The notes under the pieces were generated by a model. It saw only the letters and a list, made by a program, of their open reading frames with translations. It ran no database searches and was not told where the DNA came from. Shown here piece after piece: positions 44,058-52,671 of a stretch of 64,000 bases of DNA (the stretch's first letter is position 1; every line of letters begins with the position of its first letter). Both the position numbers and the translations under genes were made by a program. Origin of the DNA: Denitrovibrio acetiphilus DSM 12809 (GTDB lineage: Bacteria > Chrysiogenota > Deferribacteres > Deferribacterales > Geovibrionaceae); NCBI RefSeq assembly GCF_000025725.1, contig NC_013943.1:930001-994000 (forward strand). Direction: 5' to 3'.

Positions 44058-45038
44058 TCAAAGTATAACCTGAAAAATAATACCGCCGAGAACAGCCGCT
44101 CCCAAAACAGTAACAATAAATGCTACGACAGCTTTCGGTTTGAGAACAGATGAGATTATAGCTATCTCGGGCAAACTTGCCCCCGTACCGCCGATAACCA
44201 GAGCCATAGCTGCCCCCATGCTCATCCCTTTTGCAATCAGCACCTTCAGCAGAGGTATAGCCATTTCTATACGCAGATATAACGGTATCCCGATAGCGGC
44301 GGCGATAGGGATAGAATACCATTTGTCTCCTCCGGCATACTTTTCCACTATTTCAGCAGGCAGGTACGCCGCTGAAACCGCACTGATGAGAGCGCCTATT
44401 AATACATATGGAATTATACGTTTAAACAGTACCCATGCGAATTTCATCGCACGTTTAAACACCTGTTTTGGTTCATCTGACTGCTGTGTGACATCTCCAC
44501 AACATCCGCTTGGCTGTGGGGGTATGTCTGCACAGCTCTGACGGTTTGCTGTGTCCTCCGCTCCGCATGCGGGTGCAGAGCCTGAGCTTTTGTCAAGTTC
44601 AGCACCACGTTTTATCTCATGGCGCCATGGAGAACGTTCCATTATAAAGCCTGAAAGGACTGCAATGCAAAATGTTATGATGAAATATATTGCCGTCACC
44701 TTAAAACCGAAAACTGCCAGAATCATCCCTGTAACTACAAAATTACACAGAGGTGCCGAAATCAGGAAACCGAAAATAGTACCCATAGAAACACCCATTT
44801 CTGCCATTCCCATGGACACAGGCACCACAGATGCACTGCAAAAAGGGGTTAAAACCCCGAAAGATGCACCTATTAAAGAACCAAATCTGCTCTTTTTGGC
44901 GAGTTTACTCTGAAGCTTTTTCTGCGGGATATACTCGCGCATTACCCCTGTCAGAATAGAAACTATGGCGATGATGCCGACAAGAGCACCGCCCACATGA
45001 ATAAACTCTGCCAGAGCTATTGCGAAACTGTCTTGCAT
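44058..45038 (-). CDS. DUF318/UPF0718-family permease (ArsP-like)
   Basis: A 326-residue inner-membrane permease with about eight helices in two halves. Conserved parts are FGVLTPFCSASVVPVSMGM, the FLISAPLCNF segment in the first half, and GIPLYLRIEMAIPLLKVLI in the second half. The cytoplasmic loop between halves (about residues 145-190) is rich in Cys (SAPACGAED, RQSCAD, SGCCGD), suggesting metal binding. ArsP members export trivalent organoarsenicals; others have unknown cargo. The ArsR gene in the same operon supports a metalloid role. GGAGG stands 7 nt before the ATG. Confidence 0.82.
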   Translation of the reverse strand: MQDSFAIALAEFIHVGGALVGIIAIVSILTGVMREYIPQKKLQSKLAKKSRFGSLIGASFGVLTPFCSASVVPVSMGMAEMGVSMGTIFGFLISAPLCNFVVTGMILAVFGFKVTAIYFIITFCIAVLSGFIMERSPWRHEIKRGAELDKSSGSAPACGAEDTANRQSCADIPPQPSGCCGDVTQQSDEPKQVFKRAMKFAWVLFKRIIPYVLIGALISAVSAAYLPAEIVEKYAGGDKWYSIPIAAAIGIPLYLRIEMAIPLLKVLIAKGMSMGAAMALVIGGTGASLPEIAIISSVLKPKAVVAFIVTVLGAAVLGGIIFQVIL

Positions 45039-45086
45039 TCTTATGCCTCCTTACAAATTATTTTACAGTTGGATTGTTTCGAGATC

Positions 45087-45104
45087 ATACGCACATATGC
45101 GTAT
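45087..45104. promoter_or_regulatory. Candidate ArsR operator upstream of the permease
   Basis: ATACGC-N6-GCGTAT is an inverted repeat 49 bp upstream of the permease start. It has the AT-rich dyad form usual for ArsR/SmtB operators. The remaining gap to 45345 contains no recognisable gene. Confidence 0.5.
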
Positions 45105-45345
45105 TTATGCAAGTGTTATTTCGTGAGTTGATAAAGAAAAATAAGTGGTCGTATCTTATCTGTCTGCTGGGGACAGATCATCGAGAAGTGGGCATATTTA
45201 TTTTATGAAACAAATGATGGTTCAGGGAATCCTATCGGGTTTGTTGAAATGTCAATAGTTACTGTGTGGTATGTTTTCTTATTTTGTCAAGATTACCAGA
45301 CACATAACGACTGAGCTGGCTATGTCGTACGTTACGCTGTCTATG

Positions 45346-46869
45346 CTATAATAAACCTAGTTTTTTCATCCTGTGCCTGAGAGTGTTTGGGTGCATCTTC
45401 AACAGCGAAGCGGCTCCTTTTGTACCACTGATTCGCCATTTTGTTTGCTCAAGAATTTTCAAAATATGTTCTCGCATCATATTATCCATATCTTTATTGC
45501 AAGCGGCATTTTTGTCTGGCTGCTTATGTCGCTCGGTGGAATCGAGATCAGATATTTTAAGTTCTATTGCTTGAGCGCTGCCGAAGTTTTGAATTATTTC
45601 TCTTTCTAGAAAATTTTCCATTTCTCTGACATTCCCAGGCCAATCATACTGTATAATTTTTTCCATTTGGTCGGGACTTATAACAGGAGGTTCGGTAATT
45701 TCCAATCTTTTACATATCTTCATTATGAGGCAGGTGATAAGATCAGGGATATCCTTTTTTCGTTCCCTTATTGGTGGAATTTTCAGTGGAAAAACATTTA
45801 TTCTCCAGTATAAATCCTCTCTAAAGTCACCGTCTTCTATCATTTGGATGAGGTCTTTATTTGTTGCAGCGATAATCCTTACATTCACTTTTATTGTTTT
45901 GGTTCCTCCAAGTCTCTCAAATTCACCAAACTGTACTACTCTTAATAATTTTGCCTGACAGTTCAGCGGCAGCTCTGCCAGCTCGTCAAGGAATAGAGTG
46001 CCCTTATCTGCCAGTTCAAAGCGTCCTTTTTGTGTCGAGTCAGCACCAGTAAAAGCCCCTTTTTCGTGCCCGAAGAGTTCATTGTCTATTAAATTTTCAG
46101 GGATTGTTCCGCAATTAACTTTTATGAAAGGTTCATTATTACGTGTGGAGTTTCTATGGATGTAGTTTGCAAAGACTTCTTTTCCAACGCCGGTTTCACC
46201 TGTAATTAGAACTGAGGTTGAAAATTTCGCCACATTCTTAGCTGATTCGAATAAATTATGCAGGCACCCTTCATTGATGGTGTTTTCATCATTTTTACTT
46301 TCTGGGAAAGTGTATCTTTTGTCCCTGATGGCCATATCTTTTAAAGTTTTGGCAGTGATAGTAGTAGAGTTATAGCTGTATATATTTTTGTTTATGACCT
46401 CACTGCATAAAACTTTAGTGAATGGTGAGATAAGAACTCTTACGAGCTCTTTATGTTTTTCTGTATATATGTTCTCTCCTTTGACCCCGAGAGATACGAA
46501 TCCAAGGCTTTGGTCTGCATATGTGCACTGCAGAACAAGAAAAGAATAACCATGTACAGGCAGAGAAGTAAAAAGATCATTTCCACATAAGTTCTGCGCG
46601 TCAATGTCTGTGAAAACATTATCATATGGATACTTGTCTTTAGCGACTTTAGGAAGCTGTAATGCAGTGTCCTTTTTGAAAAGTGTTTTACCTACTGAAC
46701 ATAAGTTGAAAAGCGAATGGGATTCTTTGAAATAGCACTTCATGCTTATGAAATCGACAGGAATCTGTTTCTTCATTTCCGACAAAGTGTTATCTAAGAG
46801 TGTTTCTGTATTGTCGAAAATAAAAGCTCGTGAAATGATGTCACTGATAAATATGTTTTGATTCAGCAT
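45346..46869 (-). CDS. Sigma-54-dependent activator with N-terminal GAF-like domain
   Basis: A 507-residue regulator of the FhlA/NorR type. An N-terminal sensory domain (about residues 15-165, GAF-like, no receiver Asp) carries cysteines at CYFKES, NLCSVG, NLCGND and QCTYAD. The AAA+ domain follows with GETGVGKEVFANYIH, GAFTGA and GTLFLDELAELP. The C-terminal Fis HTH is GTKGAASLLKMHPNTLRHRMKKL. It is divergent from the flavoprotein operon, whose sigma-54 promoter at 47077-47092 is its likely target. Activation by a small ligand or redox signal at the GAF domain is inferred. Confidence 0.92.
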   Translation of the reverse strand: MLNQNIFISDIISRAFIFDNTETLLDNTLSEMKKQIPVDFISMKCYFKESHSLFNLCSVGKTLFKKDTALQLPKVAKDKYPYDNVFTDIDAQNLCGNDLFTSLPVHGYSFLVLQCTYADQSLGFVSLGVKGENIYTEKHKELVRVLISPFTKVLCSEVINKNIYSYNSTTITAKTLKDMAIRDKRYTFPESKNDENTINEGCLHNLFESAKNVAKFSTSVLITGETGVGKEVFANYIHRNSTRNNEPFIKVNCGTIPENLIDNELFGHEKGAFTGADSTQKGRFELADKGTLFLDELAELPLNCQAKLLRVVQFGEFERLGGTKTIKVNVRIIAATNKDLIQMIEDGDFREDLYWRINVFPLKIPPIRERKKDIPDLITCLIMKICKRLEITEPPVISPDQMEKIIQYDWPGNVREMENFLEREIIQNFGSAQAIELKISDLDSTERHKQPDKNAACNKDMDNMMREHILKILEQTKWRISGTKGAASLLKMHPNTLRHRMKKLGLL

Positions 46870-47076
46870 TTCATCCTCTCATCTCATAATTATTAAGTAT
46901 ATGGTTAAAAATGTCAAGCTCTATGATTGGTCATAATTTTCGATTCTTGCAGTGTTTTATTTTATTTTTTTTATAGTCCTTGTGGATTTCACCATATATC
47001 GTGAGTTTGGTCATTATGTTTATGTTTATTTTTCACAACTCAAGCCTAAAGTGTTAATAATTATAGTTTTTAAATT

Positions 47077-47092
47077 TGGCAAGCTTTTTGCA
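47077..47092 (+). promoter_or_regulatory. Sigma-54 promoter of the flavoprotein/cytochrome operon
   Basis: TGGCAAGCTTTTTGCA matches TGGCA-N6-TTGCA with GG and GC spaced by 10 nt. It lies 208 bp from the start of the divergent activator gene and 516 bp before the flavoprotein ATG. Transcription would begin near 47104. Confidence 0.82.
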
Positions 47093-47103
47093 TATCAAGA
47101 GAT

Positions 47104-47607
47104 AGTGTTCATAACTTTCTGACATTGTTACGCAATTTCATAAATAATGATGTTTATATATAGCTTATGTTCTTTCAGATAGTTGTGATGTAAAGAAATA
47201 TTCAACAGGAGGTGTGTTTATTATGAGTTAATCTTAGTTGTTTAATTTATATATTTTAAGGAGGATTAATAAGGAGAAAATTTATAAAAATTATTTAACC
47301 CTCATTTTTTGACATTTTCTGGCTTCTATTAAGCAGTTGTGTGTCAAAAAAATAAACCCTGTTGTTACAGGGAGTTCATCGTTGTGAGGGTACGTATTAT
47401 GTACATTATACTGCCAAAGCTATCATGGTGTTGAAGTCTATCTTTATAGACACTATCAGCACAGAAAACTTACTTAATAGGATTAGTCTCAGCATGGACG
47501 AGGTGCAACTTTTGGTGAATTTTACCGATACGCAGCTTCAGCTATTTGGAGATTATCCTGGATAAATAATTACGCAGTAATAGTCTTAATTTACTAAGGA
47601 GTATTAG
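47104..47607 (+). promoter_or_regulatory. Long 5' leader of the flavoprotein operon
   Basis: About 500 nt lie between the sigma-54 promoter and the first gene. They contain AGGAGG at 47207-47212 followed by ATG-AGT-TAA at 47223, a two-codon frame. A second AAGGAGG near 47258 has no start codon. An 11-codon frame follows at 47399 behind GAGGG. TTTTTTGACA and TGTCAAAAAA (47305-47314 and 47342-47351) form a perfect 10-bp inverted repeat. A small hairpin forms from CCCTG and CAGGG at 47357-47372. A 67-codon open frame at 47362-47565 without ribosome site is not convincing. Confidence 0.5.
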
Positions 47608-49482
47608 ATGGGCAACAAAGATAATAAATTTGAAAAAGGCGGCATCACCCGCCGGAGCTTTTTAAAGTACGGAGGGATCGCTGCTGCAAGCCTCGCTGTT
47701 GCATGCGGTGGAAGCGGTGGTTCCAGTGGAAGCTCAGATTCATCTGGTTCTGATAATGGAATTTCTTATAAAGTCTTTTCAACTGATTTGCTTTTCATAG
47801 GTGGTGGATTTGGTGCGATGTCTGCTGGTTACGAAGCAGTTAAAAATAACAAAAATATCACTATACTTGACAAAGGTCCCTTCAGAGCCAGCGGAGGAGC
47901 CGGTATGAACTGGGATGTCCAGTATGTCTGGTATCCCACTACAGACGATAATAATGGTATAAACATTGCTGGATATAAAGCGGACTCAGGATTGAAATTT
48001 GTCACAAACAAAAAGGCAATCCAGAATGCCGACCTTACGGATCCTAACAGGTCTGCACTGGAGTTTTTTGGTAACAGAGGCGAACTTTTTCCATACCGAG
48101 AGGAAGATGGCTCTCTTGAATATGATCTAAATTATCCTACTATTGCTATGGTTCCCGGTGGCTATCCACGTCATATACAAGATGAGCTTATTAAATCAAC
48201 GTTAGTTAATGTAAGCGATAGAACAATGGTCACAAGCCTTCTTATGGAAGACGGAGTGTGCGTAGGAGCTGTTGCTGTCCACCTGCCAACCGGTGAGTAT
48301 CGTATTTATAAAGCTGATGCAGTAATACTCGCAGCAGGTGCGAACTGTTGGCTCAATGGCTGGAATACAGTTGCAGCTAACAGTATGAACTCTCCCGACA
48401 ATACATCTGATGTAGAAATGGCTGCATATCGTCTTGGTGCCAGAGTCGGTGAGTCTGAATTTGGATCTTACGACCTGATATCCATTTATCCTTCAGGCAT
48501 TGCGTATTCGTTTAATGCAGGTCTCGGAGCAGATGCAAACGAGAACCAGTATATTCTCGATGCTGATCATGTAGCATTTCTTCAAGATGCAAAATATGAT
48601 CAGACCCGTTTTCTGACTGACCGCCCGTATTTCAACCAATGCGTTGGTGAGTACATGACTGACGAGAGTAAACTGACTCCGAACGGAGGACTTTACCTTG
48701 ACCTGTCAGATCCTGCTACTCTTGAGGAGATACGTCCTTGTTACTCAAGAAGTGCACAGCTCTGGAAGGATAATTTTGACATAGACGTTACGAATGGTGC
48801 CTATGTGGAAATTGGTTTTGAAATGTATGAACATGGCGGCGCGCCTGTTATTGATGAAAAAATGATGACAGATATTCCCGGACTTTTCTGTACCCGTGGT
48901 GCAGGCATAAACGGTGAAAGAGGGGGAACCGCAGAATATATGAATATAAGAATGGGATCCTACACTCTGCGCTCCGCACTTGAATATATTGATGGTTATT
49001 CGAACAATACATCTGATTATTCCTCAGCGATAGAGGAGTTTGAAAGATTGGAAGAGATAAGAAAGAGGTCAGCAAAAAGTGGTCTCCGCCCTCACGTAGT
49101 ACGTCAGAATATTCAGAAGGCTGTAGGACCTGCATTCAGTGTTGTTCGTACTACTGAAAAACTTGAAGCTGCAAGTGCTGAACTTGCCAGGATTAGAGCG
49201 GAAGATTTGCCAAATCAGATTTGTGCTGATAATTCAAAAACTTATAATACCGAGTGGAGAATGGCTATCGAAAACTACAATATGATTGAGATTGCAGAGA
49301 TGGCAATTAATGCAACTCTCATGCGTGAAGAATCCCGTGGTTATTACCGTCCAGAGTATCCCGATAAGGATGATGAGAACTGGGGATGTATGCTCGCTGC
49401 CAAGCTTGTTGACGGCGAAATGGAATTCGAAAAAGTCTTTTTTGATGACATCTCTTGGGACAACGTTACCTGGGAATCTTAA
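47608..49482 (+). CDS. Tat-exported FAD-dependent oxidoreductase lipoprotein (fumarate reductase flavoprotein-like)
   Basis: A 624-residue flavoprotein. The twin-arginine signal is RRSFLK (R15-R16) and a lipobox LAVAC puts the lipid-modified Cys at 33. A Gly/Ser-rich linker follows to about residue 50. The FAD-binding fold starts TDLLFIGGGFGAMSAGYEA with ASGGAGMNWD downstream. The second FAD segment is TDIPGLFCTRGAGINGERGG. It belongs to the FrdA/SdhA/AprA superfamily, but the fumarate-reductase active-site pattern is not obvious to me and length is near AprA. The partner genes suggest a membrane-anchored periplasmic reductase for an unknown acceptor. AAGGAG stands upstream of the ATG. Confidence 0.8.
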   Translation: MGNKDNKFEKGGITRRSFLKYGGIAAASLAVACGGSGGSSGSSDSSGSDNGISYKVFSTDLLFIGGGFGAMSAGYEAVKNNKNITILDKGPFRASGGAGMNWDVQYVWYPTTDDNNGINIAGYKADSGLKFVTNKKAIQNADLTDPNRSALEFFGNRGELFPYREEDGSLEYDLNYPTIAMVPGGYPRHIQDELIKSTLVNVSDRTMVTSLLMEDGVCVGAVAVHLPTGEYRIYKADAVILAAGANCWLNGWNTVAANSMNSPDNTSDVEMAAYRLGARVGESEFGSYDLISIYPSGIAYSFNAGLGADANENQYILDADHVAFLQDAKYDQTRFLTDRPYFNQCVGEYMTDESKLTPNGGLYLDLSDPATLEEIRPCYSRSAQLWKDNFDIDVTNGAYVEIGFEMYEHGGAPVIDEKMMTDIPGLFCTRGAGINGERGGTAEYMNIRMGSYTLRSALEYIDGYSNNTSDYSSAIEEFERLEEIRKRSAKSGLRPHVVRQNIQKAVGPAFSVVRTTEKLEAASAELARIRAEDLPNQICADNSKTYNTEWRMAIENYNMIEIAEMAINATLMREESRGYYRPEYPDKDDENWGCMLAAKLVDGEMEFEKVFFDDISWDNVTWES

Positions 49483-49506
49483 TTATAAGTTTGAAAGGAG
49501 ATATAA

Positions 49507-50202
49507 ATGAAACTGGAAATATACAAATATAATCCTGATGTTGATAATTCAGCTTCGTATGTTTACGTAAATATTGACTATAAAGATAAAATGACCGTTC
49601 TTGAAGCGATTCAGTTTGCACATGAGAAAACACCTATCCATTTTGATTACAGCTGCCACGGGCGTGCCTGCGGAAGATGCTCTGTTGTGTATGACGGCAC
49701 ACCTGTTCTTGCCTGTATAACACCAATAACAGATGGGGATCATACTATTGAGCCGATGAAAGGACACACTGTCCTGCGTGACCTTATTATTGATAAAAGC
49801 GAGGCTCATGCAGACCTTAGCCAGCGTTACAGAAGAACCAGAGCGGTTAACTTGACTGAAGAGCAGATAGAAACAATCTATGATACAAGTGTGGCGGAGC
49901 AGATTAGCGCTATTGAGTGGTGCACAAGATGTATGATGTGTACTGCCATGTGCCCTGCTTATAAAGCCAACCCTTCAACGTATGTAGGTCCTGCTGCAAT
50001 GCTTGCAACAGCGTATCGTTATTATGACCCTTATGATGAAGGAAGCAGAGTGAATGAGGCCGTTCAATCAGGTCTCTGGAACTGTATAATGTGTGGACAG
50101 TGTGACTATGTCTGTCCTCAAAAAGAGATAGAGAGAGTCTCACAAATATGGAAGGACCTCCGTGAAGCCGCGACAGATGCGGGGCTTGGAAACGAATCTT
50201 AA
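49507..50202 (+). CDS. FrdB-like iron-sulfur protein
   Basis: A 231-residue protein with an N-terminal [2Fe-2S] domain (C50, C55, C58, C70 in DYSCHGRACGRC and VLAC). The C-terminal domain has two full CxxCxxCxxxCP groups (C139-C149 CTRCMMCTAMCP; C193-C203 CIMCGQCDYVCP). In classical FrdB the second group lacks one Cys and binds [3Fe-4S]; here both look able to bind [4Fe-4S]. There is no signal peptide, so export would need co-transport with the Tat flavoprotein, or the protein stays in the cytoplasm. The ribosome site is AAAGGAG. It is 24 nt after the flavoprotein gene. Confidence 0.87.
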   Translation: MKLEIYKYNPDVDNSASYVYVNIDYKDKMTVLEAIQFAHEKTPIHFDYSCHGRACGRCSVVYDGTPVLACITPITDGDHTIEPMKGHTVLRDLIIDKSEAHADLSQRYRRTRAVNLTEEQIETIYDTSVAEQISAIEWCTRCMMCTAMCPAYKANPSTYVGPAAMLATAYRYYDPYDEGSRVNEAVQSGLWNCIMCGQCDYVCPQKEIERVSQIWKDLREAATDAGLGNES

Positions 50203-50304
50203 TAGACAATATTAAGCTTTCTAACGTGTAAGCCGGTGCAGCTACTTAGTAAATATACATAATTAGTTGCCCGGTTGTTTACCAAAAATAGTGAGGAGGT
50301 TCAC

Positions 50305-51615
50305 TTGAGACACTTGACCACATTTAAAAAACTCTGTGGTGTTGCTAATAAAGGTCTGCTAAAAGGTGCTTTTGTTATTTGTGCAATAGCGATACTCATT
50401 CTTCCGGATTTCTCCTTTGCCGTGGACTTGCAAGCTGATTCGAAGCTTATGCTTCGTGCCAGACAAACCGCAGATGAAAAAGACTTATTACCTGTTTATG
50501 ACTATATGAGCTTGGCAGCAACAAATATTCTTGATCCAAGATTATCTTTTTATGCCGGCGCATGGCTGAGATTGGATTTACATGATAAAAGCTCTGATGA
50601 TTCAACTGAAGGAGAGCTTCAGTATGCTTATCTTAACTTTCACTCTGACAATAATAACCTTGTTGCTAATCTTGGTCGTCAGTTTGTTACAGAGGGTGGA
50701 ATCTCAGAGAGGATTGACGGAGCTTATGTAAGCTCAGATCTTCCTGCCGGATTTGGTGTTGCTGCATTCGGAGGAGCACCTGTCACCACAGATACTGATG
50801 AAGATGGCGGAGACATCATTTATGGAGGCAGGTTATCACACTCTGATTCCCGATGGTATACATTAGGTGTGAGCTACTTGTATGTTGGTGAGGATGGTGA
50901 CGATTTCCGTGAAGAAGAAGCTATCGATTCATGGATTCATCCTATCTCTCAGGTGGATATCACAGGACTGTCATCTTACAACTCAATCACAGACGGATGG
51001 ATGGAACATGACTATCTCGTGTCCGTTACGCCTCTGGACGAGATCAGCATCGATGTTAATTATACCAGGATAAACTACGCTGATTACTTTTACAATATGA
51101 CATCCAATGTATTTAGCCTGATCACGCTGTCTAATCCTACAGGAACAATGGATTCCAGAGAAGAGATGCGCAATATCGGTGGTTCAGTGACATATTCACC
51201 AACGGAACTGGTTTCTCTGACTGCTGAATATAAGAACTACGACTACGAAATCGCTGGAAGTGCTGATCTCTATGGGGGAAAGATCCTGCTTAGTTTCAGT
51301 TCTATTAATTTATCCTCCGGTGCTTCTGTCCACAGGATGGAAGGTGACACAGATGAAACCTGTTACTGGGCATACAGACTTTTTACTTCTTATAAGGCTG
51401 ATAAACTCATCACAACATTAGATTTTCTGAATATGGTGTTTGATGAGAGTATTAGCGGAGTCGATAACTCTTTTGTAGCTGTTGCTTCAGCTTCTTACAA
51501 TGTTAATTCCAGTCTGAAAGCCGGATGCAGCGCAGAATATTCTGAAAGCCCTGAATTCGATGACGAAGTCAGAGGTATGCTGTATTTATCTTATCTGTTC
51601 GGGAGGGCTGAATAA
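50305..51615 (+). CDS. Outer-membrane beta-barrel protein of the flavoprotein operon
   Basis: A 436-residue protein with a long signal segment (hydrophobic about 20-42, ending FSFA). Many amphipathic beta strands with alternating aromatic residues follow, such as SFYAGAWLRLDLHD and NNNLVANLGRQFV, ending in MLYLSYLFGRAE. It resembles porins found beside multihaem cytochromes, but I see no haem motif in it. TTG 50305 is the start since GGAGG stands 5 nt upstream. The haem lipoprotein gene follows after 2 nt. It could form the outer-membrane passage or conduit for the system; this is inference. Confidence 0.75.
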   Translation: MRHLTTFKKLCGVANKGLLKGAFVICAIAILILPDFSFAVDLQADSKLMLRARQTADEKDLLPVYDYMSLAATNILDPRLSFYAGAWLRLDLHDKSSDDSTEGELQYAYLNFHSDNNNLVANLGRQFVTEGGISERIDGAYVSSDLPAGFGVAAFGGAPVTTDTDEDGGDIIYGGRLSHSDSRWYTLGVSYLYVGEDGDDFREEEAIDSWIHPISQVDITGLSSYNSITDGWMEHDYLVSVTPLDEISIDVNYTRINYADYFYNMTSNVFSLITLSNPTGTMDSREEMRNIGGSVTYSPTELVSLTAEYKNYDYEIAGSADLYGGKILLSFSSINLSSGASVHRMEGDTDETCYWAYRLFTSYKADKLITTLDFLNMVFDESISGVDNSFVAVASASYNVNSSLKAGCSAEYSESPEFDDEVRGMLYLSYLFGRAE

Positions 51616-51617
51616 AA

Positions 51618-52043
51618 ATGAAAAATATTATTATATTATTGATGTTTACGTTATTGATCGTGGCTTGTGCCCACACAGTTAGCATTCCGCGGGAGCACCC
51701 TGAGAAGCTTGATGCTATGCCTAATTGTGCAGACTGTCATGACAATGAACTGCAGGCTTTCAGCCATACTAAGCCTGCATTTTTCAAAAAACACGGTGCA
51801 TATGCAAAGCAGGAGAGACTTGTCTGTAATTCTTGCCATACTGAATCATACTGCTCTGACTGTCATACAAACAATGACGAGCTTAAGCCGAGTGAGAAAT
51901 TTCCAGACGCTCCTTTGAGAAACAGCCCACACCGAGGAGACTATCTTACTCTTCACAGGATAGATGGAAAAATTAATGCGGCACCTTGTGCCAAATGTCA
52001 CGGCAGACAAAACAATGAAAGGTGTGCAACATGTCATCAATGA
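51618..52043 (+). CDS. Pentahaem c-type cytochrome lipoprotein
   Basis: A 141-residue protein with a lipoprotein signal (LLIVAC, Cys17). Five CXXCH motifs occur: CADCH, CNSCH, CSDCH, CAKCH and CATCH. Additional histidines (FSHTKPAFFKKHGAY, NSPHRGDYLTLHR) can give second axial ligands. It should be anchored to a membrane from the periplasmic side and pass electrons to or from the flavoprotein. Its stop overlaps the next ATG by the ATGA arrangement. Confidence 0.9.
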   Translation: MKNIIILLMFTLLIVACAHTVSIPREHPEKLDAMPNCADCHDNELQAFSHTKPAFFKKHGAYAKQERLVCNSCHTESYCSDCHTNNDELKPSEKFPDAPLRNSPHRGDYLTLHRIDGKINAAPCAKCHGRQNNERCATCHQ

Positions 52044-52657
52044 AAAAAGCAATAATCTACATATGCATGACTGCGGCAATGGCTTTTATAATCGCAGGCT
52101 GTGGTGCGTCCAACGATGATAATGTTTTTTCGTCCACCAGTGATGAAGCACACTATCAGGATAACTGGCTTGAAACTAAACACTCTGAAGCGGCAGTAAA
52201 AGACCTCGAAGGTTGTATGGATTGTCACGGTGATGACTTTGAAGGCGGTATATCCAATACAGCATGTACTACATGTCACCTGGGTGATGCAATTAACATG
52301 CACCCGGTTGACTGGGGAGATAAAGCATACGCAAAGCATTACGAATATATTAAAAATACAGGATATATCGAGGCACTGCTGAGCTGTAATGATTCATATT
52401 GTCACGGCGAAGATTGGCTGGGTGGCGACACAGGTCCTTCATGCAGAACATGTCATATGGGGGGAGTCGGACTCATTCACCCTATATCTGATGTCGTTGT
52501 TTGGGCGAAAGGAACAGAAGATGATGAGTCCCACGCAACATATGTTAAGAGCAACGGAATATCATCTTGTGCTCTCGCGTCATGTCACGGGGTAAACCTT
52601 GAAGGCGTCGCAGAAACCGGTATGAGCTGTATCTCATGTCATCAACAGAATTGGTAG
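52040..52657 (+). CDS. Multihaem cytochrome lipoprotein with CXXCH and CX4CH motifs
   Basis: A 205-residue lipoprotein (signal AMAFIIAGC). Four CXXCH motifs occur (CMDCH, CTTCH, CRTCH, CISCH). Two CX4CH motifs (CNDSYCH, CALASCH) alternate with them, so up to six haems. The alternation of CX4CH and CXXCH resembles the Geobacter-type CxxxxCH/CXXCH repeat domain (TIGR01904). ATG 52040 is the first codon of the signal peptide and overlaps the preceding stop. It likely works in the same electron chain as the pentahaem protein. Confidence 0.85.
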   Translation: MKKAIIYICMTAAMAFIIAGCGASNDDNVFSSTSDEAHYQDNWLETKHSEAAVKDLEGCMDCHGDDFEGGISNTACTTCHLGDAINMHPVDWGDKAYAKHYEYIKNTGYIEALLSCNDSYCHGEDWLGGDTGPSCRTCHMGGVGLIHPISDVVVWAKGTEDDESHATYVKSNGISSCALASCHGVNLEGVAETGMSCISCHQQNW

Positions 52658-52671
52658 AGTGGTGATAGATA

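Noticed and set aside
45120-45345. Possible transposase or nuclease remnant (frame with EKWAYLFYETNDG)
   Set aside because: Only a weak resemblance to PD-(D/E)XK transposases over about 15 residues; not enough to call.
47362-47565. 67-codon open frame in the flavoprotein leader
   Set aside because: Starts at TTG without ribosome site inside a hairpin; no family pattern.
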